From JAHBVH01 sp034437715 (lineage in GTDB: Bacteria > Chloroflexota > Anaerolineae > Caldilineales > Caldilineaceae): a stretch of DNA of 20,610 nucleotides. The stretch covers positions 1-20,610 of the forward strand of contig DAOTTR010000084.1 of assembly GCA_034437715.1 (NCBI GenBank), given 5' to 3'. The translations under genes and the position numbers were made by a program. The notes below the pieces were generated by a model. It was not told the DNA's origin, did no database searches, and worked only from the letters and a program-made list of their open reading frames with translations. Shown in pieces: positions 12,984 through 20,610 of this stretch (the stretch's first letter is position 1; the number at the start of each line of letters is the position of its first letter).

Positions 12984-14429
12984 ATGACCCGCACGATTAC
13001 GATTGACCCGGTCACGCGCATTGAGGGTCATGCCAAGATTACCATCTATCTCGATGACAATGAACATGTGGCCGACGCGCGCTTTCATGTGACCGAGTTT
13101 CGTGGCTTTGAAAAATTCTGTGAAGGGCGCAGTTTTGCCGAAATGCCCGGCATCACGGCGCGCATCTGTGGCATCTGCCCGGTGAGCCATCTGCTGGCGT
13201 CGGCCAAAGCGGGCGATGCCATCCTGGGTGTACGCATTCCCCCCACGGCAGAGAAACTGCGCCGCTTGATGAATTGGGGGCAGATCGTGCAGAGCCATGC
13301 GCTCAGCTTTTTCCACCTGAGCGCGCCAGACCTGCTCCTGGGCATGGAGAGCGATCCGGCGCAGCGCAATATTGTTGGCCTGATTCAGCGCTTTCCAGAG
13401 ATCGCGCGCAATGGTATCCGCCTGCGCCAGATCGGCCAGGAGGTGATTCGCCTCTTGGGTGGCAAGAGTATCCATCCGGCTTGGTCTGTGCCCGGCGGCG
13501 TGCGCGAAGGCTTGACCGACGAGAAGCGCCGCCTGATCCGTGCCATGCTGCCCGATGCATTTGCAGCGCTCGACCTGGGGTTGAAATTATATAAGGATAC
13601 GTTGGCCAACTTTAGCGCCGAGGTACAATCCTATGGTGCCTTCCCCAGCCTCTTTATGGGGCTGGTGACGCCCGATGGCGGTCTGGAACATTATGACGGC
13701 CTGCTGCGCGTGATCGACAGCGAAGGCAATCGCTTGGAACCGGGGTTTCCCCCCGAACGCTTCCGCGAGATCATTGGCGAGGCTGTGCAGCCCTGGAGTT
13801 ATCTAAAATTTCCCTATTATAAGCCCCATGTGCCGGTGGGCGATGGCTATGCAGCTGGCATGTATCGCGTTGGCCCGTTGGCACGTCTGAACGTTTGCGA
13901 CTATGCTGGCACCTCGCGCGCCGACGCTGAACTTGGCGAATTCCGTAAACTGGCACCGCCGGGTAAACCAGTGACGCAGAGCTTTCACTATCACTACGCG
14001 CGCCTGATCGAAATCCTCTTTGCCTTGGAAAAAATCGAGCTGACGCTGGACGATCCCGCGATCCTGGATGAGCGGGTGCGCAGTCAAGCCGGCGTCAACC
14101 AACGCCTGGGTGTCGGGGTCAGTGAAGCGCCGCGTGGCACACTATTTCATGAATACCGCGTGGACGATAACGGCATTTTGCAACATGTCAACCTGATCAT
14201 CGCCACCGGCCAGAACAACCTGGCCATGAACCGGACCGTACGCCAGATTGCCGAAGCCTATGTGGACGGGCACCAGCTCAGCGAAGGCATTCTCAACCGC
14301 ATCGAGCATGGCATTCGCGTCTTTGACCCCTGTCTTAGCTGTTCGACCCATGCGATCGGGCAGATGCCGCTGCATATCCAACTAGTGGCCGCAGATGGCA
14401 CAGTCGTGCATGAGTTGGTGCGCGATTAG
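12984..14429 (+). CDS. hoxH: Bidirectional [NiFe]-hydrogenase large (catalytic) subunit HoxH
   Basis: A 481-residue large subunit binding the NiFe(CN)2CO centre where H2 is split or formed. The N-terminal nickel motif RICGICPVSH supplies C62 and C65; the C-terminal motif DPCLSCSTH supplies C450 and C453. Processing is expected after H456, removing 25 residues (AIGQMPL... to the stop) once nickel is in place. The N-terminal IDPVTRIEGHAKI and the CPVSH loop fit group 3d (NAD-linked, cytosolic) enzymes, in agreement with hoxEFU upstream. ATG 12984 follows AAAGGAG (12973-12979). The hoxW protease gene starts 26 bp downstream. No missing ligand or truncation is seen. Confidence 0.97.
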   Translation: MTRTITIDPVTRIEGHAKITIYLDDNEHVADARFHVTEFRGFEKFCEGRSFAEMPGITARICGICPVSHLLASAKAGDAILGVRIPPTAEKLRRLMNWGQIVQSHALSFFHLSAPDLLLGMESDPAQRNIVGLIQRFPEIARNGIRLRQIGQEVIRLLGGKSIHPAWSVPGGVREGLTDEKRRLIRAMLPDAFAALDLGLKLYKDTLANFSAEVQSYGAFPSLFMGLVTPDGGLEHYDGLLRVIDSEGNRLEPGFPPERFREIIGEAVQPWSYLKFPYYKPHVPVGDGYAAGMYRVGPLARLNVCDYAGTSRADAELGEFRKLAPPGKPVTQSFHYHYARLIEILFALEKIELTLDDPAILDERVRSQAGVNQRLGVGVSEAPRGTLFHEYRVDDNGILQHVNLIIATGQNNLAMNRTVRQIAEAYVDGHQLSEGILNRIEHGIRVFDPCLSCSTHAIGQMPLHIQLVAADGTVVHELVRD

Positions 14430-14455
14430 GTAGGTAGCAACAGGGGACGCGGCGC

Positions 14456-14962
14456 ATGGGACAAATTTTGGTGATTGGCTATGGCAATACCTTCCGGCGC
14501 GATGATGGCGCGGGTGTGGCCTTGGCGGCACAGTTGGCCGCCCGTTGGCAAGCCCAAGTGCCCGTGCGCCTAGTAACCGTCACCCAGCTTGTGCCCGAAC
14601 TGGCAATTGACATTGCCGCGGCTGATGTGGCTGCGGTGGTCTTCGTGGATACGTCAGTCGGGGAAATGGTCGGGGAATTGAATAGGCAGATTGGCGTGAT
14701 GCGCGTTGCAGACGATAGTGCATCGCCTGTAATGGGACACTACCTTGGCCCAGCCGTGCTGATGATCTATGCCCGGCTGTACCATGATCGCAATCTGCCT
14801 GCCTGGCTGGTGACCGTCCCCGGTATCGATTTTGCACATGGCGAAGGGTTGAGTCCCGCCGTGCAACAATTGTTATCCGCCGCCAATTCGGTTGTGGATC
14901 GTCTACGACTAGCGATCGAGGAGCACTTTCGATGCATGAACTTGCCATTGCACAACGTTTGA
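14456..14962 (+). CDS. hoxW: Hydrogenase maturation protease HoxW (HycI/HyaD family)
   Basis: A 168-residue endopeptidase that cuts the C-terminal tail of nickel-loaded HoxH. The family's nickel-sensing residues are in place: the acidic pair D16-D17 in GYGNTFRRDDGAG, D65 in VVFVDTS, and H95 in GHYLGP. Its place directly after hoxH points to HoxH as the substrate. ATG 14456 follows AGGGGA (14442-14447). The last 31 bases overlap the start of hypA in another frame, so the two are probably translationally linked. The symbol hoxW is by position; sequence alone would say HycI/HyaD/HybD family. Confidence 0.93.
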   Translation: MGQILVIGYGNTFRRDDGAGVALAAQLAARWQAQVPVRLVTVTQLVPELAIDIAAADVAAVVFVDTSVGEMVGELNRQIGVMRVADDSASPVMGHYLGPAVLMIYARLYHDRNLPAWLVTVPGIDFAHGEGLSPAVQQLLSAANSVVDRLRLAIEEHFRCMNLPLHNV

Positions 14963-15294
14963 TCGAGACAGCCACTGCGGCTTTTCCTAGTACCACGCTG
15001 GGTCATGTCACGGCGCTGAAGGTGCAGTTGGGGGTGTTGGCTGGCCTTTCCAAAGATGAATTGATCTTTGGGTTTAGTGTGGTTTCCGCCGGCACACCTT
15101 TTGCCGGGGCCACGCTGAAAATCGAAGAGTTGCCTGCCGTGATCTACTGTTTGCAGTGCAACAAAAATTATGTTTTGGCCGACATGGCGCTTCTCTACTG
15201 CCCGGTTTGTGAAACGGCCAACGTTCAGCTTACCCAGGGCAAAGAGCTAACCATCCAGTCAATTGAGATCAGTGATGGCACACCCTATGCTTGA
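14932..15294 (+). CDS. hypA: Hydrogenase nickel incorporation protein HypA
   Basis: A 120-residue nickel metallochaperone that hands Ni to the hydrogenase large subunit, normally with HypB. It starts MHELAI, whose H2 is the family's nickel ligand, and has a structural zinc site formed by C73/C76 (CLQC) and C90/C93 (CPVC). ATG 14932 lies inside hoxW with its own GAGGAG (14918-14923). Its 3' end overlaps hypF. No hypB follows, although hypA and hypB are commonly neighbours. Confidence 0.96.
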   Translation: MHELAIAQRLIETATAAFPSTTLGHVTALKVQLGVLAGLSKDELIFGFSVVSAGTPFAGATLKIEELPAVIYCLQCNKNYVLADMALLYCPVCETANVQLTQGKELTIQSIEISDGTPYA

Positions 15295-17659
15295 GCGAGC
15301 ATGGCCCTTGGTGCTGGACAACCCCGCGGACAGGGTGGCGCGACAACAGTTGCGGGTGCAGGGGGTGGTGCAGGGGGTCGGTTTTCGTCCTTTTGTTTTT
15401 CGCTTGGCAACGCACCTAGCGTTGGTTGGCTTTGTGGGCAATGATAGCGCCGGAGTCTTGATCGAATTGGAAGGGCAACCGGCGGCGTTGGCGGCGTTTC
15501 ACCAGGCATTGATCGCCAATCCACCCCCTTTAGCGCATATTGAACAGGTCACAACGGCATCGATCATGCCGGTGGGCGAATCTGAATTTACGATTGCACA
15601 CAGCCAGGCCGGTACCGCCAACACCCTTATCTCCCCGGACCTGAGCCTTTGTGACGACTGTCTGCACGAACTCTTCGATGCATCTGATCGACGCCATCGC
15701 TACCCGTTTATCAACTGTACCAACTGCGGCCCACGCTTTACGATTATCCGCGGCTTGCCCTATGATCGCCCCTTGACGACAATGGCCGAATTCCCGCTCT
15801 GTCCTGCCTGCCAACAGGAGTACGAAGATCCACACAATCGACGCTTTCATGCCCAGCCCAACGCCTGCCCATGCTGTGGCCCCCAGGTGGAATTTCACTG
15901 GTCGCACGGTCAAACGCCGCCCGATGACCTACCCTCTCATCAGTTCACTGACGCCATCGGCCAAGCGCAAACCCTGTTGGCACAGGGTGGCATTGTCGCG
16001 GTCAGGGGTATCGGCGGCTTTCACCTGGCGTGCGATGCAACCAACGATCAGGCCGTGCAGACGCTGCGCCAACGCAAAGGACGCGTTGACAAACCCTTTG
16101 CCCTCATGGTGCGCGATGTGGAAACGGTCCACCCAATCGCCCACATCAGCGCTGCCGAACTCGCCCTGCTCACCAGCCGGGAGCGCCCGATTGTTTTATT
16201 GACCAAGCAGGTTGGCAATCCGCTCTCCGCATGGGTCGCACCGGGCAATCGCACGATTGGTGTGATGCTGCCCTATACGCCGTTGCATTATTTGCTCTTC
16301 GCCCCTTCCAGCCAACAGACCGTGCCCTGTGCTGTCCTTGTTATGACTTCCGGCAACCGCGCCGGCGAACCGATCGTCAAGGACAATGAAGCCGCACTGG
16401 AATCTCTAGCCGACCTAGCTGATGCGTTTTTGTTGCACAATCGGCCCATCCATGTTGCCTGCGATGATTCTGTCGTGCAAGTGTTCGACGGCCACGAATC
16501 GCCCATCCGTCGCGCGCGCGGCTATGCGCCCTTTCCCATCAAGCTGCCCGCGGCGTTGTCATCCGCATTGCCATCAGTGTTAGCCGTGGGGGGTGAACTC
16601 AAAAGCACCTTCTGCCTGACCAAAGGAGCAGATGCTTTTCTCAGCCAACATATCGGTGATATGCAAAATCTGGAAACCCTCACTGTCTTTGGGCAAGCTG
16701 TGGACAATATGGCGCGGCTCTTCGCCATCACACCGGCGGTGATTGCCTGCGATCTGCACCCCGGCTATTTGTCGACAAGCTGGGCGCAGCAATACGCGGC
16801 GGGGCGGCGGCTGATCAAGGTGCAACATCACCATGCCCACATCGCCGCGCTGATGGCCGAGCATGGATTGGATAGTCACGAAACTGTGATCGGTTTCAGC
16901 TTCGACGGCACCGGCTATGGCACAGACGGCGCGATTTGGGGCGGCGAGGTGTTGCTTGCCAACTATGGGGGCTTTGTGCGCGCGGCCCATCTGGCCTACT
17001 TTCCCCTGCCGGGTGGCGATGCCGCGATTCGACGGCCCAATCGCACGGCGTTGGCCGCGCTGTGGGCCGCGGGCATGGATTGGGATGAACGTTTGCCACC
17101 CGTCGCCGCCGGTACTGCATACGAGCGGGGTGTGATCCGGCGCATGATGGAAACCGGCTTCAATTCGGTTGCCACCAGCAGCATGGGCCGCTTATTTGAT
17201 GCTGTGGCCGCGTTGGCTGGCGTGTGCCAAAGCGCCACCTACGAGGGACAAGCGGCTATCGAACTCGAAGCGCTGGTTGACAGCACGATCACGGACGCCT
17301 ATGCCTTTGACCTGCCCACCACCGCTAAGCCCACCTTTGACGCCGCTCCCGTGCTGCGCGCCATTATGACCGACGTATTGGCGGGCGTGGCAACGGGGAT
17401 CATTGCTGCCCGTTTTCACAATGCCGTGGCCGATCTGATTCTGGAAATCAGCCTCTGGCTGCGCCGGCGCGAGGGATTGCAGCAGGTCGCGCTGAGTGGG
17501 GGTGTCTTCCAGAATCGGACGCTGCTGCAACGGATGGTGCCGCGCTTGCAGCAGGCCAATTTCACTGTATTGACCCACTGCCGCGTGCCCGCCAATGATG
17601 GCGGTCTGGCATTGGGGCAGGCTGTGATCGCCGCGGCAGCTTGTCATGCTGTAGATTGA
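15275..17659 (+). CDS. hypF: Carbamoyltransferase HypF
   Basis: A 794-residue enzyme that turns carbamoyl phosphate and ATP into carbamoyl-adenylate and transfers the carbamoyl group to the HypE C-terminal cysteine, the source of the cyanide ligands. Domains in order: acylphosphatase-like (QLRVQGVVQGVGFRPFVF, about residues 25-110); two zinc-finger stretches with paired cysteines from C126 (CDDC, CTNC, CPAC, CPCC); a YrdC-like ATP-binding domain (about 205-400, with TSGNRAGEP); and a Kae1-like domain with the metal-binding HHHAH (518-522) and GGVFQNRTLL near the end. The start is uncertain: TTG 15263, GTG 15272, ATG 15275 and ATG 15287 are all in frame ahead of the domain and none has a strong ribosome site. 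ATG 15275 is chosen and gives a 20-base overlap with hypA, suggesting translational coupling. Confidence 0.95.
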   Translation: MAHPMLERAWPLVLDNPADRVARQQLRVQGVVQGVGFRPFVFRLATHLALVGFVGNDSAGVLIELEGQPAALAAFHQALIANPPPLAHIEQVTTASIMPVGESEFTIAHSQAGTANTLISPDLSLCDDCLHELFDASDRRHRYPFINCTNCGPRFTIIRGLPYDRPLTTMAEFPLCPACQQEYEDPHNRRFHAQPNACPCCGPQVEFHWSHGQTPPDDLPSHQFTDAIGQAQTLLAQGGIVAVRGIGGFHLACDATNDQAVQTLRQRKGRVDKPFALMVRDVETVHPIAHISAAELALLTSRERPIVLLTKQVGNPLSAWVAPGNRTIGVMLPYTPLHYLLFAPSSQQTVPCAVLVMTSGNRAGEPIVKDNEAALESLADLADAFLLHNRPIHVACDDSVVQVFDGHESPIRRARGYAPFPIKLPAALSSALPSVLAVGGELKSTFCLTKGADAFLSQHIGDMQNLETLTVFGQAVDNMARLFAITPAVIACDLHPGYLSTSWAQQYAAGRRLIKVQHHHAHIAALMAEHGLDSHETVIGFSFDGTGYGTDGAIWGGEVLLANYGGFVRAAHLAYFPLPGGDAAIRRPNRTALAALWAAGMDWDERLPPVAAGTAYERGVIRRMMETGFNSVATSSMGRLFDAVAALAGVCQSATYEGQAAIELEALVDSTITDAYAFDLPTTAKPTFDAAPVLRAIMTDVLAGVATGIIAARFHNAVADLILEISLWLRRREGLQQVALSGGVFQNRTLLQRMVPRLQQANFTVLTHCRVPANDGGLALGQAVIAAAACHAVD

Positions 17660-17671
17660 AGGAGATAGCGT

Positions 17672-17950
17672 ATGTGTTTGGGTGTGCCTGGGAAAATCAT
17701 AGAAATCTACGAAGTGCATAGCATGCGCATGGGCAAGGCGGATTTTGGCGGGCTGACCAAAGAGATCTGCCTCGCCTATGTGCCCGAGGTGGAACTGGGT
17801 GACTATACGATTGTGCATGTCGGCTTTGCCATTACGCGCCTGGATGAGCAATCGGCCCAAGAGTCACTGGCGCTCTTTCGCCAGATGCGCTCGTTGGCGG
17901 AAGAGTTGGGCATGGCCGAAGTACCTTTGGGGCAGGAGATGCGAGGATGA
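17672..17950 (+). CDS. hypC: Hydrogenase maturation chaperone HypC
   Basis: A 92-residue HypC/HybG-family chaperone that, with HypD, carries the Fe(CN)2CO unit and docks on the immature large subunit. It opens with the hallmark MCLGVPGK, where C2 is the essential cysteine. The body VELGDYTIVHVGFAITRLDE is the expected beta-barrel followed by a C-terminal helix. ATG 17672 has a strong AAGGAG (17659-17664) partly overlapping the hypF stop. Its stop overlaps the hypD start by four bases. Confidence 0.97.
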   Translation: MCLGVPGKIIEIYEVHSMRMGKADFGGLTKEICLAYVPEVELGDYTIVHVGFAITRLDEQSAQESLALFRQMRSLAEELGMAEVPLGQEMRG

Positions 17951-19077
17951 AATATCTCGACGAATTTCGCGATCCCGATCTGGCGCGGCGCTTGCTGGAT
18001 GAGATCGATGCCATTACGACGCGCCCGTGGGCTATTATGGAAGTCTGTGGCGGGCAAACACACTCGATCATCCGCAACGGCATTGACCAATTGCTGCCGA
18101 AGCAGATCGAACTGATTCACGGCCCCGGCTGCCCGGTCTGTGTGACGCCGCTGGCCATGATCGATAAAGCGCTGGCGATTGCCGCCATGCCTGGGGTGAT
18201 CTTCTGCTCCTTTGGCGATATGCTGCGCGTGCCGGGCAGTGCTAAGGATCTCTTTCAGGTCAAAAGCGCGGGGGGCGATGTGCGCATTGTCTACTCGCCG
18301 CTGGATGCACTCAAGCTGGCACAGCAACATCCCGACCGCCAAGTCGTCTTTTTTGGCATCGGCTTTGAGACCACGGCCCCGGCCAATGCCATGACAATCT
18401 TTCAGGCCAAACGGTTGGGTCTACAAAATTTCTCCATGCTGATCTCGCATGTGCTGGTGCCGCCGGCGATTGCAGCGATCATGGAATCGCCGGCACATCG
18501 GGTGCAGGCATTTCTGGCCGCTGGTCATGTGTGCAGCGTTATGGGCTACTGGCAATATCAGCCGTTGGTCGAGCGCTATCAGGTGCCAATCGTGGTGACC
18601 GGCTTTGAGCCGCTCGATGTATTGGAAGGCATTCGTCTGGCCGTACAACAACTAGAGGAAGGACGCGCCGAATTGGAAAATGCCTATGCGCGCGCCGCGC
18701 ACTATGCGGGCAATGGCGTGGCGCAAGCGCTGTTGGCCGATGTCTTTGAAGTTACCGACCGCCCCTGGCGCGGCATTGGCTCCATTCCCCAGAGCGGTTG
18801 GCAACTGCGCCCTGCCTACCACGCCTTCGACGCCGAGATCCGCTTTGCCGTTGCCCATATTCATACGCATGAGTCCCCCGTCTGTCGCAGTGGCGATGTG
18901 CTGCAAGGGTGGATCAAGCCCAATGCATGCCCTGCCTTTGGCAAAGCGTGTACACCGCGCACGCCGCTCGGTGCAACCATGGTCTCCAGCGAAGGCGCGT
19001 GTGCCGCATATTACCAGTATGGACGGTTTATCCAGAGTGATGAACTTCTGCCACAGGATTCTGTCACCAGAGGATAG
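17947..19077 (+). CDS. hypD: Hydrogenase maturation protein HypD
   Basis: A 376-residue [4Fe-4S] scaffold on which the Fe(CN)2CO group is assembled with HypC. The three conserved functional cysteines are C34 (CGGQTHS), C62 and C65 (GPGCPVCVTP). FCSFGDMLRVPGS and GFETTAPANA follow. The C-terminal region holds the four spaced cysteines of the cluster (SPVCRSGDVL, NACPAFGKAC, EGACAAYY). The ATG at 17947 is in an ATGA overlap with hypC, as expected for partners made together. It ends three bases before hypE. Confidence 0.97.
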   Translation: MKYLDEFRDPDLARRLLDEIDAITTRPWAIMEVCGGQTHSIIRNGIDQLLPKQIELIHGPGCPVCVTPLAMIDKALAIAAMPGVIFCSFGDMLRVPGSAKDLFQVKSAGGDVRIVYSPLDALKLAQQHPDRQVVFFGIGFETTAPANAMTIFQAKRLGLQNFSMLISHVLVPPAIAAIMESPAHRVQAFLAAGHVCSVMGYWQYQPLVERYQVPIVVTGFEPLDVLEGIRLAVQQLEEGRAELENAYARAAHYAGNGVAQALLADVFEVTDRPWRGIGSIPQSGWQLRPAYHAFDAEIRFAVAHIHTHESPVCRSGDVLQGWIKPNACPAFGKACTPRTPLGATMVSSEGACAAYYQYGRFIQSDELLPQDSVTRG

Positions 19078-19080
19078 CGT

Positions 19081-20139
<1,059 letters not shown>

Positions 20140-20292
20140 TTGTGCTATAAAGGCGTAGCTTCCCTGTCCAGCAAGAACAAGTCGAGCGCATCAACCAAGA
20201 GAAATCTTTTCGCACCCAATGCAAAGACCCTCATCGACCTTGGGATACACCATTGTCTGAGGGCTCACTTACTCGGTTGTGCGGTCGTTTCC

Positions 20293-20321
20293 TTGACGAT
20301 TTTTCGGCTCTGTGCTAAGGT
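20293..20321 (+). promoter_or_regulatory. Candidate promoter for tRNA-Arg
   Basis: TTGACG (20293-20298), 17 bases, then TAAGGT (20316-20321) preceded by TGC, resembling an extended -10. It lies about 40 bases before the mature tRNA 5' end. The -35 box and spacing are good; the -10 is weak. The rest of the 223-bp gap after hypE shows no gene that I can support. Confidence 0.4.
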
Positions 20322-20362
20322 TGAAATAGGTGATGGCGTGTCGTGCAAAGCCCAACCCATCC

Positions 20363-20438
20363 GCCCTCTTAGCTCAGAGGATAGAGCAGAGGTTTCCTAA
20401 ACCTTTGGTCGCGTGTTCGACTCACGCAGAGGGCGCCA
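20363..20438 (+). tRNA. tRNA-Arg (anticodon CCT)
   Basis: The cloverleaf can be drawn in full. The acceptor stem pairs GCCCTCT (20363-20369) with AGAGGGC (20428-20434), seven pairs. The D arm is GCTC/GAGC. The anticodon stem GAGGT/ACCTT (one G-T pair) holds the loop TTCCTAA, giving anticodon CCT for arginine AGG. The T arm is GCGTG-TTCGACT-CACGC. Discriminator G is at 20435 and CCA is encoded at 20436-20438. No intron or extra arm. Confidence 0.95.
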
Positions 20439-20444
20439 TCAGAT

Positions 20445-20479
20445 AGAACTTCACGAAATTCGTGAGGTTCTTTTTGTTT
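20445..20479 (+). terminator. Intrinsic terminator after tRNA-Arg
   Basis: AGAACTTCACGAA (20445-20457) pairs with TTCGTGAGGTTCT (20459-20471) with one G-T pair, followed directly by TTTTTGTTT. Stem plus T-run in the right place, seven bases after the encoded CCA, makes this a convincing rho-independent terminator. Confidence 0.88.
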
Positions 20480-20492
20480 GCGCGAAGGTTAA

Positions 20493-20602
20493 GGGTCTGT
20501 CCAGAAATAAAATAGTGAATTTACGTGATGTTACCCAAGTAAATCTGTCTAAAATCATCCATGTTATTCTTGGACAGACACTTAGGGTCTGTCCAAAAAT
20601 AA
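20493..20602. repeat. Three copies of an 18-bp repeat at the right edge, mobile-element-like ends
   Basis: GGGTCTGTCCAGAAATAA at 20493-20510 recurs as GGGTCTGTCCAAAAATAA at 20585-20602 (17 of 18 match). An inverted copy, TTATTCTTGGACAGAC, lies at 20564-20579 (14 of 16 to the complement). The first copy and the inverted copy bracket about 53 bases with no gene, as in a tiny non-autonomous element; the third copy would start a second element running out of the window. They lie just after the tRNA terminator. No transposase is visible, so the family cannot be named. Confidence 0.7.
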
Positions 20603-20610
20603 AGTAGCTA

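Noticed and set aside
20140..20400. Possible 86-codon gene after hypE
   Set aside because: It abuts the hypE stop without a ribosome site and ends inside the tRNA-Arg gene; no similarity recognised.
20413..20607. Possible 64-codon gene starting inside the tRNA
   Set aside because: It begins within the tRNA T-arm region, runs through the terminator hairpin and the short repeats, and has no recognisable features.

Overview
The window reads as a stretch of a moderately GC-rich bacterial chromosome, with every protein gene and the one tRNA on the + strand. The gene set (pyruvate:ferredoxin oxidoreductase, pyruvate phosphate dikinase, a NAD-linked group 3d HoxEFUYH hydrogenase with its maturation genes) and the style of the intergenic repeats (perfect palindromes and purine-rich tandem repeats) suggest a filamentous Chloroflexota such as an Anaerolineae/Caldilinea-like or Roseiflexus-like lineage. 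That placement is inference from memory of such genomes; no marker gene here settles it.

Left region (1-8828), pyruvate and redox metabolism: the 3' five-sixths of nifJ (runs off the left edge), a dihydroorotate-dehydrogenase-like flavoprotein, a two-CBS-domain protein, a thioredoxin-reductase-like flavoprotein in which both redox cysteines are serines, and a full-length pyruvate phosphate dikinase. nifJ links pyruvate to acetyl-CoA and ferredoxin, and ppdK links pyruvate to phosphoenolpyruvate, so this is a pyruvate node. The three genes between them are of unknown role.

Middle region (9126-14962), hydrogenase: hoxE, hoxF, hoxU (diaphorase part), hoxY and hoxH (NiFe part) and the HoxH-processing protease gene hoxW. 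The complex would couple H2 oxidation or production to NAD(H), possibly also exchanging electrons with ferredoxin. A leader with two inverted repeats and a candidate terminator precedes hoxE. Repetitive DNA sits in the hoxF-hoxU and hoxU-hoxY gaps.

Right region (14932-20139), maturation: hypA, hypF, hypC, hypD, hypE in tight, often overlapping order. Together they make and insert the Fe(CN)2CO group (HypF, E, C, D) and help deliver nickel (HypA). hypB, the nickel-insertion GTPase, is absent from the window. The right edge holds a tRNA-Arg(CCT) with encoded CCA, a clear intrinsic terminator, and three copies of a short repeat that look like the ends of small mobile elements.

Most genes are textbook family members. 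The main oddities are the SxxS thioredoxin-reductase-like protein, the missing hypB, and the palindromic or repeat DNA between genes.
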